From a virus: 33,786 bases of DNA. A model generated the notes under the pieces. That model did not search any database. It was not told where the DNA came from and saw nothing but the letters and a program-made list of their open reading frames with translations. Made by a program: the position numbers and the translations under genes. Every line of letters starts with the position of its first letter. Position 1 is the first letter of the stretch. Shown here one piece after another: positions 11,253 to 17,294 of this stretch. Where the stretch lies: positions 1-33,786 of the IMG/VR virus record IMGVR_UViG_3300044675_007199, one strand, 5' to 3'.

Positions 11253-11292
11253 GTTAGAGATATAACAGCAGCACGGGTGGCTTCGGTAGAGC
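11253..11292 (-). repeat. 40-nt palindromic element, copy 4 (degenerate)
   Basis: The left half GTTAGAGATATAACAGCAGC is kept, but the right half (GTGGCTTCGGTAGAGC) has lost most pairing. Confidence 0.6.
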
Positions 11293-11307
11293 AATTGCCT
11301 GAAAAAA

Positions 11308-11359
11308 GGCAAAAAAATAAGGGAGCGAGCAGGGGGCTCTCTTGTCCCCCTGCTCCCTT
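11308..11359 (-). terminator. Terminator of the 11389-11622 gene
   Basis: GCAGGGGG/CCCCCTGC with AGGGA/TCCCT outside, then minus-strand TTATTTTTTTG. Confidence 0.88.
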
Positions 11360-11388
11360 GCCCTGCCCGCCTTTATACGCGGGACGAT

Positions 11389-11622
11389 CTATTCGGCGAT
11401 CGCGCGGCGCACGATGCCTTGATGGCGCGATGTCGTATTGCTCCATCGCGTGGTGTCCACACCCCACACGCCATCCGTAAAATCGGCGATGCACACACGG
11501 TATGAATACACCATGTATTGTTCGCCGATCCATCGCGCGCGGAAATTTCCCGTGTGCGATGTAAATTCTTGTAGGCGCTTGATCGCTTCTAGCGCCTGCT
11601 TTCGGTTGATCCGCTTTCCCAT
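11389..11622 (-). CDS. TTSRHQ-motif phage protein (77 aa)
   Basis: The ATG at 11622 follows AGGGGGAATAG. The product contains YMVYSYRVCIADFTDGVW, then WSNTTSRHQGIVRRAI. This layout, a YxVYSYxxxIA strand, a short W-containing turn and TTSRHQ near the C-terminus, is a recurrent small protein type in actinobacterial phages and their hosts, function unknown; the match is from memory. Single gene of unit m5. Confidence 0.83.
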   Translation of the reverse strand: MGKRINRKQALEAIKRLQEFTSHTGNFRARWIGEQYMVYSYRVCIADFTDGVWGVDTTRWSNTTSRHQGIVRRAIAE

Positions 11623-11686
11623 TTACTATTCCCCCTATTGCTTCTGCCGCCTTGCTATCGGGGCTGCCCACATCATCTATCAGTTG

Positions 11687-11715
11687 ATTATTGTTGTATT
11701 TATATTGGGGCTGTA
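11687..11715 (-). promoter_or_regulatory. Minus-arm promoter m5
   Basis: TACAGC (11710-11715), 17 nt, AATAAT (11687-11692) on the minus strand. Confidence 0.68.
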
Positions 11716-11740
11716 GGCCCCGGAGGGGCCGCAATAGAAC
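11716..11740 (-). repeat. Minus-arm covarying hairpin m5
   Basis: GGCCCC/GGGGCC (11716-11730) plus the GTTC flank. Confidence 0.82.
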
Positions 11741-11741
11741 A

Positions 11742-11838
11742 CTCCAAGCCCCCCTCTAGATTTCTCCAAGCCCCACTTTATATAGATTTCCTGAACGGTT
11801 ATATAGATTTTCCTGAACGGTTATATAGATTTTCCTGA
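11742..11838. repeat. Tandem 22-bp repeats with two partial units
   Basis: TTATATAGATTTTCCTGA recurs at 11778 (one T shorter), 11799 and 11821; the first two units also carry ACGG. Before them CTCCAAGCCCC occurs twice (about 11741 and 11764), each followed by TAGATTT within about 20 nt. No ORF is present. Confidence 0.88.
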
Positions 11839-11870
11839 TTCATATTTACTTACTTATATTACTTCCGTGA

Positions 11871-11910
11871 GTTACAGATAGAACAGCAGCACGGGGTGCC
11901 GCGGTCTAAC
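11871..11910 (-). repeat. 40-nt palindromic element, copy 5
   Basis: GTTACAG...GTCTAAC ends around GCAGCAC/GTGCCGC; 5 of 7 outer pairs hold. Confidence 0.8.
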
Positions 11911-11923
11911 TGAGGCCACCAGG

Positions 11924-11968
11924 GCAAAAAGAATCCCCGCACCACTCGGCGCTCCGAGCAGTGCGGGG
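11924..11968 (-). terminator. Terminator of the 11988-12649 unit
   Basis: CCCCGCACCACTCGG pairs with CCGAGCAGTGCGGGG (11935-11968) with one mismatch, followed on the minus strand by ATTCTTTTTGCCC. Confidence 0.92.
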
Positions 11969-11987
11969 TAGGTTGCGTACGCCAGTG

Positions 11988-12314
11988 CTAGACGATGGTC
12001 AGTTGCGCGTTCCAGTTCACTGATGCGTTCCATCGTTCACGAACAATCCACGCGCCGCCTTCGTCCTGATGAAGCACTTCGTATCCGATAGGATCGAGTG
12101 CATCCTTCAGAATGAAGAATGCGCGAGTATCGAGTTCATCGAGCCAAGTGTTCGGGCGATTCTGACGAAGCGCACCGATAGCCTTCACGATTCTATCCGA
12201 TACCCTATCGGATTCTGCTTCCATTCTAGTACGATTCTCGCTATCCGTCAGCGATGAGCGGTGCTGATACACCAACTTCCACTCGACTGGATTGTAGTGC
12301 TTGCCTTCGTTCAT
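11988..12314 (-). CDS. Hypothetical protein (108 aa)
   Basis: The ATG at 12314 follows GAAGGGAGAA; the longer frame to 12359 runs through the intercistronic hairpin and is rejected. The product is charged and helical at the start (LTDSENRTRMEAESDRVSDRIVKAIGALRQ) and beta-like at the end (GAWIVRERWNASVNWNAQLTIV). Family not recognised. Second gene of unit m6. Confidence 0.76.
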   Translation of the reverse strand: MNEGKHYNPVEWKLVYQHRSSLTDSENRTRMEAESDRVSDRIVKAIGALRQNRPNTWLDELDTRAFFILKDALDPIGYEVLHQDEGGAWIVRERWNASVNWNAQLTIV

Positions 12315-12332
12315 TGCGATTCTCCCTTCATT

Positions 12333-12366
12333 GCGGGGAGTGCGGCATCCGCGCCGCACTCCCCGC
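12333..12366 (-). other. Intercistronic hairpin
   Basis: A perfect 14-bp stem GCGGGGAGTGCGGC with its complement around ATCCGC, with no T-run, between two genes of one unit. Confidence 0.85.
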
Positions 12367-12370
12367 GCTA

Positions 12371-12649
12371 CTACGATGCGATTGTGAACGGTGCGTACTT
12401 CGGGAACTGCTTCCGCCAGTACGCGGGGAACTCGCGCAACACTCCGTCAGACTGAAGCACTTGGAACGCTTCAGTCCCTTCGAAGTATCGTGCGCGTCCA
12501 CGCTCATCAGTAAGAATCAGCATCAGCCGATTGTCTACTGACGATAGTGTTGCGTCGTATCGACGAAGTACTTCGTCGTACACTTCGTCGTGAACGATGA
12601 CGCTATACACTTCGTCATCGCTACGGCGAACTACCATACGCTCGACCAT
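12371..12649 (-). CDS. Hypothetical protein (92 aa)
   Basis: The ATG at 12649 follows GGAAGGGAG; an earlier in-frame ATG at 12694 lies upstream of that site. The product has DEVYSVIVHDEVYDEVLRRYDATL, then RLMLILTDERGRARYFEGTEAFQVL, a beta-rich small domain. No family is recognised. First gene of unit m6; the intercistronic hairpin starts 5 nt after its stop. Confidence 0.76.
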   Translation of the reverse strand: MVERMVVRRSDDEVYSVIVHDEVYDEVLRRYDATLSSVDNRLMLILTDERGRARYFEGTEAFQVLQSDGVLREFPAYWRKQFPKYAPFTIAS

Positions 12650-12704
12650 TGTCGTATTCTCCCTTCCGAGCCTTCGGTGGCTCGCCCTCATCATCTCTCA
12701 GTCT

Positions 12705-12733
12705 ATTATAGAGATTCTTTTGGCGTCGTCGTA
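12705..12733 (-). promoter_or_regulatory. Minus-arm promoter m6
   Basis: TACGAC (12728-12733), 17 nt, TATAAT (12705-12710), the only perfect -10 of the minus set. The leader hairpin is GAGCC/GGCTC near 12667-12682. Confidence 0.75.
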
Positions 12734-12758
12734 GGCCCCGGAGGGGCCACCATCGAAC
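12734..12758 (-). repeat. Minus-arm covarying hairpin m6
   Basis: GGCCCC/GGGGCC (12734-12748) plus the GTTC flank. An AT island follows at 12775-12838; no 40-nt element is recognisable here. Confidence 0.8.
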
Positions 12759-12883
12759 TATTGGGTCAGTCAGTTTGCTATTCAGATTACTTATTATGTT
12801 ATTACTTACTTACTTATATATTTATACTTATATTCCTCTACGGGGGGCGCGACCGCCACTAAACGCTGCTCCGGCCTGACGCA

Positions 12884-12930
12884 GGGCAAAAAGAATCCCC
12901 GCACCACCTGGCGTTCCAGGTGGTGCGGGG
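12884..12930 (-). terminator. Terminator of the 12950-13330 gene
   Basis: A perfect 15-bp stem CCCCGCACCACCTGG with its complement, loop CGTT, then minus-strand ATTCTTTTTGCCC. Confidence 0.95.
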
Positions 12931-12949
12931 TGTTGCGTGCGAGTGCGTG

Positions 12950-13330
12950 CTAGGCGTTGTAGCGGCGGCGCATCGCCGTATCGATCTCATCCGCTGCTAC
13001 GATTGCCACCCAGACCACGCCGCCCGTGGCGAATCCGATTGCGAGAGAGTGCGCATCGCTCGCGCCCGCGATCCACGCGGCAGCCGCGCTGCCGATGATC
13101 GCCGCAACGAAGAGAGCGAAGAAGCGCACGAAGTCGCCCTCCAACTCTTCCACCTCGCCTTCGCTCCATCGCAACGCGGCGAAGTGATCGCCGAAGAGAT
13201 AGAGCGAGAAAGCGAAAGCGTACGCGCCGACGCCAGCGAGTGCGCCAACGATTGCGCCAACGAATGACGCGGAGAAGAATCCAACGAGTGCGCCGATCAC
13301 CGCGGCGATTGCGAGAAGCAGTCCGAACAT
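12950..13330 (-). CDS. Small integral membrane protein, four helices (126 aa)
   Basis: The ATG at 13330 follows AGGAGG. Hydrophobic segments lie at about residues 2-20, 22-46, 67-88 and 95-113, with glycine-zipper spacing in the first two (GALVGFFSASFVGAIVGALAGVGA). A charged loop (RWSEGEVEELEGD) separates the pairs. No signal-peptide cleavage motif is evident. The glycine-rich helices suggest tight helix packing or oligomers, as in phage membrane-acting proteins; a superinfection-exclusion or holin-like role is possible but unproven. Single gene of its unit. Confidence 0.8.
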   Translation of the reverse strand: MFGLLLAIAAVIGALVGFFSASFVGAIVGALAGVGAYAFAFSLYLFGDHFAALRWSEGEVEELEGDFVRFFALFVAAIIGSAAAAWIAGASDAHSLAIGFATGGVVWVAIVAADEIDTAMRRRYNA

Positions 13331-13423
13331 AGCGTGTACCTCCTACGATTGTGCCGCGCCACAGCGGCGCCGCTGCACCCATCATCACACAGGGGTAAAT
13401 CGCAGCATCTTTGGGGTGGCTGA

Positions 13424-13440
13424 TGCACCCGGAGGGTGCA
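13424..13440 (-). repeat. Minus-arm hairpin m7 (diverged copy)
   Basis: TGCACCC/GGGTGCA, the same GGA loop as m1-m6. No clear TACRRC -17- AATAAT pair follows; upstream sequence is G-rich on the minus strand, not AT-rich. Confidence 0.7.
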
Positions 13441-13574
13441 CCCAACCCCCAGAATGCGTCCAAGACCCCCCCCTCCCCCTGTGCGGCTAGGGACGCGGGG
13501 GATTTTTTATAGTTGCGGGGAATTGGGGGTTCTATAAGCGACCCACAAGGGGCCTGTAAAGTCCCCGGAAATGC
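13441..13574. other. Intergenic G-rich stretch without a gene
   Basis: The minus strand has G5-A-G8 (13466-13479) and GGGGGTTGGG (13441-13450), giving a possible G-quadruplex upstream of the membrane protein gene. The rest is unassigned; an imperfect GGGG...CCCC pairing near 13549-13568 could end the long operon that stops at 13575, with no T-run. Confidence 0.5.
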
Positions 13575-13823
13575 CTATTTGCGGCCCGTACGGCCCTGTT
13601 GATTCTCTTCCCGTATGGTGAGCTCCCACGCGAGCCTGCAGACCGCCTCATGCGGGTTTCTGCCCCTGGCGGACACCATTCGACCCTTCCGGTTGTGGGC
13701 AACCGCCATCCAGTCGTTATCGACCATTGCGCGGTGAATGCCGTGAATGATAAAGCCGAACGATTGAACCACCTCGTCTGCGGCCTCAAACGTCAAGACA
13801 GCAAATTCAGCCCACTTACTCAT
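13575..13823 (-). CDS. Small hypothetical protein (82 aa)
   Basis: The ATG lies inside the end of the upstream gene (ATGAGTAA, 8-nt overlap) with GGTGGAAA before it. The product is a mixed alpha/beta protein (FAVLTFEAADEVVQSFGFIIHGIHRAMVDN...) ending in a basic tail (EENQQGRTGRK). Its family is not recognised. It is the last gene of the long minus-strand core operon. Confidence 0.68.
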   Translation of the reverse strand: MSKWAEFAVLTFEAADEVVQSFGFIIHGIHRAMVDNDWMAVAHNRKGRMVSARGRNPHEAVCRLAWELTIREENQQGRTGRK

Positions 13824-14067
13824 TTTCCACCAACTTTTTCAGCGCGTCGTACGGCGTTTCTCCGCGCGCGTTTCGATATCCGACCCATGCGCCTCGCTCT
13901 GACTCCCTTCCGTGAAAAAGGTAGTCCAGCGCGCTATCCTCGCTTTCAGCTTCTGGGTCCCAGCGTCGCGTCGTCACCGACCACTCTTCGCTTTCGTTGA
14001 TGTACTCCATCAGCCACAGACGCTCGCCCTCTTTGAGGAGTGGGAGCAGCTCCATCAAGTCACTCAT
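13816..14067 (-). CDS. Acidic hypothetical protein (83 aa)
   Basis: The ATG at 14067 follows TGGAGGGAAATC; the longer frame to 14148 is shadowed by the glycosyltransferase. The product has LMELLPLLKEGERLWLMEYINESEEWSV, then YRNARGETPYDALKKLVENE. It overlaps both neighbours by 8 nt. The C-terminal GETPYDAL segment matches the 'GxTPxEAL' helix seen in small proteins related to the 14841-15053 and 13575-13823 products (NPHEAV, KSPIEAV), so these three may be diverged relatives. Confidence 0.72.
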   Translation of the reverse strand: MSDLMELLPLLKEGERLWLMEYINESEEWSVTTRRWDPEAESEDSALDYLFHGRESERGAWVGYRNARGETPYDALKKLVENE

Positions 14068-14848
14068 GATTTCCCTCCATGTAGTTCGTCGCAAGCTTTG
14101 CGAAATCGGTCTCGTATCCAAACGACCCGTGGTGAACGGTGCGTGCATCTACGAGGACATTGACATCGTATCCGATTGCGCGCATATCCATACAGAATCC
14201 GAAGTCCTCTCCCCAGTGCTCTTTCGTTTCTGGATGCACCATGAAGCGGAAGAATTCGGTAAGGCGCTGATTCGTCAGCGTGTTAAGATACCAGCGGTCT
14301 GGATACTTCTCGCGGAAGTCAAGCAGTGCTTCGCGGCGAATGATCATTGCGCCAGTTCCTGCGCGCTGCGCCTTGAGCAGCATCCTTGAATCCGGTCGCT
14401 CTTCATCAATCGGCAGGAAGTTCATTCCGCCGATGTAGGCAGGAAGATTTCTTGCTGGGATCTCTGGATACTTTCGTAGCACTTCCACCGCAAGATCAAA
14501 GTTTGCAATTCGCTTTGCGCATGGCAGGGCGACAATCGACTCACCAGAGGCCATAGCCCTCAAGACATCCTTGCCGGTAAACTCGATATCTGAGTCAACC
14601 ATGAAGAGATGCGAGTAGCCGCTCTCCAGGAATGAGTGCAGCAAGACATTGCGAGCGTCCGTCAGGATTGACGATCCGTGGACCATCTTCCATTTGAAGG
14701 CAATGTTGTTGTGCATGCAATCGCGCTGAAGTTCGAGAAGTCCCATCGTATTTCCCGGGTGCATCTCGTGGGCAATCGGCCCGCCCGCATACAACGAGGG
14801 CAGGTTCTGCTTCGCCTGATTCTTGATTTGCTTAAACTTCTTACCCAT
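14060..14848 (-). CDS. Glycosyltransferase family 2-like (GT-A) protein
   Basis: A 262-residue GT-A type protein. Residues 65-87 read like a nucleotide-sugar binding half (ARNVLLHSFLESGYSHLFMVDSD), with D85-S-D87 as the metal-binding DxD. Later motifs are GTGAMIIRREALLDF and EHWGEDFGFCMDMRAIGYDV, the usual GT2 GED region with acceptor-side acidic residues. The start ATG at 14848 follows GAGGGAGAACC. Phage enzymes of this kind sit in cytoplasm and may glycosylate DNA bases, virion proteins or host surface; which applies cannot be told here. It overlaps both neighbours by 8 nt. Confidence 0.87.
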   Translation of the reverse strand: MGKKFKQIKNQAKQNLPSLYAGGPIAHEMHPGNTMGLLELQRDCMHNNIAFKWKMVHGSSILTDARNVLLHSFLESGYSHLFMVDSDIEFTGKDVLRAMASGESIVALPCAKRIANFDLAVEVLRKYPEIPARNLPAYIGGMNFLPIDEERPDSRMLLKAQRAGTGAMIIRREALLDFREKYPDRWYLNTLTNQRLTEFFRFMVHPETKEHWGEDFGFCMDMRAIGYDVNVLVDARTVHHGSFGYETDFAKLATNYMEGNHE

Positions 14849-15053
14849 GGTTCTCCCTCTTTGTGGCGGCAATCATCTTTTGCACCGCCTCAATTGGGCT
14901 TTTAGATACGCCTCTGACAATTCGGTGCTCCACGCCAGAGTAGTTTACCGCAGTCGCAATCCACAAGAGCAGACCGCGCGAAACGCCGTCAAAAACCCAT
15001 GAATCGGGGAGCTCGTTGTCAACTGAGCTCCAGAGTTCGTCGAGCGGGTGCAT
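14841..15053 (-). CDS. Small hypothetical protein (70 aa)
   Basis: The ATG at 15053 follows AAGGAGGAGAAGTA and shares one base with the upstream stop (TAATG). The product reads LDELWSSVDNELPDSWVFDGVSRGLLLWIATAV and ends with a KSPIEAVQKMIAATK helix. No family is recognised; the P-I-E-A-V helix resembles the ends of the two following small proteins. Confidence 0.72.
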   Translation of the reverse strand: MHPLDELWSSVDNELPDSWVFDGVSRGLLLWIATAVNYSGVEHRIVRGVSKSPIEAVQKMIAATKRENHG

Positions 15054-15694
15054 TACTTCTCCTCCTTCTTTGAATAATCCCATGAGTCGCTATCGCCAAG
15101 CGCCCATCTGCCAGACTCGGCAGAGAACTCCTGGGTGCTGACCTTGAAGTCGGGGATCTTGCGATTCTTAAAGACGAGCGCCTCGTCCTGCCACAAGACA
15201 CGGTTGTTTGGCTGTGCGGCAAACTGGCCGTTGTCGAGCTTCATAAAATTATATGATTTGTGTTCTGCTGGTAGTCTCGCCCAGTTCGCGTCAATCTCAT
15301 TCGGATCAGAGTGCACCATATCCACGGTGAACAGGTAGTGCCCGTTGTGCCATGCACCGTTCTGCGAGCGGAATGAGCAGCGCATGTTCTTGAGGGCTGC
15401 CTTCTCAATCACCGCAAGTTGTGGCGAGTTTGCGTCCCACAACTGCAGGTCCCCAAGCGGCAAATCTGGCGTTGGGGTTTCGGGTTTCCATACATAGGCG
15501 CTGATCGGAAGCTTGTCGTACAGCGCGCCGTACTCCGGAAGAAACGCTTCGACATAGAGGGCGCGGTGGCGAATCGCCTTGACGGTCACCCAGTAGGCTG
15601 GCGTGAACTCGCCATATCCGTCCTGGAGGTCGCGAAGGTACTCCTTGCGGACGTAGCACGAGATTGGTGGAATGTTTGCAATTGCGTAAGACAT
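15053..15694 (-). CDS. Conserved phage hypothetical protein (213 aa)
   Basis: The N-terminal motif PPISCYVRKEYLRDLQDGYGEFTPAYWV, then ALYVEAFLPEYGALYDKLPISAYVW, marks a family I have seen in many tailed phages, always of unknown role. A later segment has MRCSFRSQNGAWHNGHYLFTVDMVHSDPNE. No catalytic motif is evident. Its start overlaps the stop of the upstream gene by one base. Position between a glycosyltransferase and a zinc-ribbon gene does not clarify function. Confidence 0.82.
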   Translation of the reverse strand: MSYAIANIPPISCYVRKEYLRDLQDGYGEFTPAYWVTVKAIRHRALYVEAFLPEYGALYDKLPISAYVWKPETPTPDLPLGDLQLWDANSPQLAVIEKAALKNMRCSFRSQNGAWHNGHYLFTVDMVHSDPNEIDANWARLPAEHKSYNFMKLDNGQFAAQPNNRVLWQDEALVFKNRKIPDFKVSTQEFSAESGRWALGDSDSWDYSKKEEK

Positions 15695-15873
15695 TATGAA
15701 GCCGCCTTAATTTTATCGCGATACTTTTGGGCTGCCTGGCGCATGTATTCGCGGCGTCGATTCAAGTCTTCGACCTCTACCTCGCACGCGATACAGCGTC
15801 CGTGTTTCTTGGAATAGTAAAACTCTCGATCTGAGGGCCACCACTCAAGACACCGAACGCACTTGCGAATCAT
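15694..15873 (-). CDS. Zinc-ribbon protein (59 aa), DksA/recombination-VII-like pattern
   Basis: The ATG at 15873 overlaps the stop of the upstream microprotein (TGATG). The product has CVRCLEWWPSDREFYYSKKHGRCIACEVEV followed by a basic helix (NRRREYMRQAAQKYRDKIKAAS). The two CxxC pairs about 20 residues apart and the F-x-x-x-x-x-x-G-R-C context are typical of small 'C-x2-C...F...C-x2-C' phage proteins related to the zinc part of recombination endonuclease VII. The nuclease half is absent. Confidence 0.78.
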   Translation of the reverse strand: MIRKCVRCLEWWPSDREFYYSKKHGRCIACEVEVEDLNRRREYMRQAAQKYRDKIKAAS

Positions 15874-15959
15874 CAGCAACCAACAGAGTAAAGCAGGGAG
15901 ATGATGACGACAGCACCCGCGATCGCCATGAGAATGAATGATTCAGTATTTTCGCTCAT
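15873..15959 (-). CDS. Single-pass membrane microprotein (28 aa)
   Basis: A 28-residue product (MSENTESFILMAIAGAVVVIISLLYSVGC is its full content by segments: a short polar N-terminus, then one hydrophobic helix). GGGAGG precedes the ATG at 15959 with good spacing; the start overlaps MazG by ATGA and the stop overlaps the next ATG. Both overlaps make it a real gene rather than filler. Function unknown. Confidence 0.75.
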   Translation of the reverse strand: MSENTESFILMAIAGAVVIISLLYSVGC

Positions 15960-16387
15960 TGATCCTCCCTGTTCCTGCTACGTTCGATAGAAAACCCCTT
16001 CGGATACCTCATCTGCAGCTTCCGCTCATTGATCTGGGCAACCTCCCCAAGGTCAATGCCGGTCACCGTGGCAATCTCGGAGATATACCAAAGGATATCG
16101 CCAAGTTCCATGGTCAGGTAGGCGCGGTCAAGATCGTGGCCGTGACCAACCCACTTCTTCAGGTGATCAATCAACTCTCCCGACTCACCCGCCAAGCCCA
16201 TGCAGGCAATGGCGGCGCGACCTTTCACGCCTGGGATTGCGATATCTCCGCGTGCCGTAACGGCGGCACCACGTTGATACGAACTGAAGCTGAGGGCCAC
16301 GTCCCCACGGCTATCGACCGTATGGTCGCAGCAGTTTCCCTCACTACACCCAACGCATGCACAGATGCAACAATCTTGTGTGATCAT
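15956..16387 (-). CDS. mazG: MazG-like nucleotide pyrophosphohydrolase with Cys-rich N-terminus
   Basis: The domain has E68-x-x-E71 (GLAGESGELIDHLKKW) and E94-x-x-D97 (MELGDILWYIS), the all-alpha NTP pyrophosphohydrolase signature that binds magnesium and hydrolyses NTP to NMP and pyrophosphate. Phage MazG proteins are thought to alter host nucleotide or ppGpp pools. Unusually, the first 20 residues hold seven cysteines (C6, C7, C9, C11, C14, C19, C20), which is outside the MazG fold and could bind metal. The start ATG at 16387 follows AGGAGG. Confidence 0.9.
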   Translation of the reverse strand: MITQDCCICACVGCSEGNCCDHTVDSRGDVALSFSSYQRGAAVTARGDIAIPGVKGRAAIACMGLAGESGELIDHLKKWVGHGHDLDRAYLTMELGDILWYISEIATVTGIDLGEVAQINERKLQMRYPKGFSIERSRNREDQ

Positions 16388-16395
16388 GTTTCCTC

Positions 16396-16968
16396 CTAAA
16401 GTAAAATGACGGGGATTGCTGCCATAAGGGCAATGCCGACCGACCAGAGTGCTGCGGCAAACGCAACAAGGTACGAGGCATTTTTCCGACTCTTCATTGG
16501 AGAGGTGACGCCAAGCGCAAACAGGGCGACGGCAAAGATGCCCGTAAGGACCTGTAGCCGGTTGCTGTAGTTCCCCTCAAGATCTGATTCGGCGAGGGGG
16601 CCTTCACCGCTGTCGTACATCTCGTTGTATGGTCCGTACACGGCGTCCATATACTCGGTGCAGTCTGGCAGTTGTCCTTCTGGGTTTTCCTGCTGGCATG
16701 GCACCGCATAGAGGCTGAACTCATAGGAGCCGCCAAGGTCGGTATCCCAAGTCAACAGGTCGGCTCGGTACTTCACCTCTGCCGTGATCCACAGGTTATT
16801 CGCATCAGCGATGATCAGCTGATATTGGCTGTATGCAGCAGAAGACGCGTTGCTGTGGAAGGACGCCTGAATCGCCGTCCACGCGGTTGTTGTTGAGACG
16901 AGGCCAATCAGCAGTACGACTGCAAGCTCCCCCGATATCTTGTTCAGCAACGTTGACACCCTGCTCAT
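16396..16968 (-). CDS. Membrane protein with large external loop (190 aa)
   Basis: A hydrophobic helix at about residues 13-33 is followed by a 100-residue polar loop with two cysteines (AVPCQQ, LPDCTE) that could form a disulphide, then further hydrophobic segments from about 138 to the end. The topology suggests an inner-membrane protein with the loop outside. GGAAGAG precedes the ATG, which overlaps the upstream coiled-coil gene by ATGA. No family is recognised. Confidence 0.8.
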   Translation of the reverse strand: MSRVSTLLNKISGELAVVLLIGLVSTTTAWTAIQASFHSNASSAAYSQYQLIIADANNLWITAEVKYRADLLTWDTDLGGSYEFSLYAVPCQQENPEGQLPDCTEYMDAVYGPYNEMYDSGEGPLAESDLEGNYSNRLQVLTGIFAVALFALGVTSPMKSRKNASYLVAFAAALWSVGIALMAAIPVILL

Positions 16969-17108
16969 GACTTCTCTTCCTTCTTTTCCTTAAGCTTCTT
17001 GATCTCTTCGTTCAGTTGAACAATATGCGCATTGGCAAGATCGAGCTGAACGGACAGCTGGCCAATCTTTATCAACAGCATCTCTACGGTGATTTGTCCT
17101 TCTGCCAT
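16965..17108 (-). CDS. Coiled-coil microprotein (47 aa)
   Basis: A 47-residue product starting MAEGQITVEMLLIKIGQLSVQ, with continuous heptads and a charged end (EEIKKLKEKKEEKS). TAGGAGAG precedes the ATG at 17108. It overlaps the downstream membrane protein gene by ATGA, which suggests coupled synthesis and perhaps a complex; that is inference. Such short coiled coils occur next to phage membrane proteins as spanin- or holin-accessory genes, but nothing proves it here. Confidence 0.75.
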   Translation of the reverse strand: MAEGQITVEMLLIKIGQLSVQLDLANAHIVQLNEEIKKLKEKKEEKS

Positions 17109-17117
17109 GGTTCTCTC

Positions 17118-17294
17118 CTACTTTTCCGCGAGCCAGCAAAGCTCGCAATCCTTTGTGCTGGGAATATAGTAATCCTCGCACTTGTGCTCTTTAATTGCAT
17201 TATCAAAGCAGTCGTCACAATGGAATGTGAACTGCTGATCTTTTGAGAACTTCGGATCGTGCTGGGCGCAGGGGTCGAAATCTACCTCACCCAC
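17118..17294 (-). CDS. Zinc-binding small protein (58 aa)
   Basis: The GTG at 17294 lies inside the 3' end of the previous gene with AAGGAG 7 nt before it; the longer TTG start at 17312 sits within that site. The product has HCDDCFDNAI, then KCEDYY and DCELCWLAEK, three cysteine pairs compatible with one zinc knuckle plus. Family not recognised. Confidence 0.74.
   Translation of the reverse strand: MGEVDFDPCAQHDPKFSKDQQFTFHCDDCFDNAIKEHKCEDYYIPSTKDCELCWLAEK

Noticed and set aside
12987-13463. Arg-rich minus frame overlapping the membrane protein gene
   Set aside because: Out-of-frame shadow of the Ala-rich membrane protein; it starts in the spacer hairpin.
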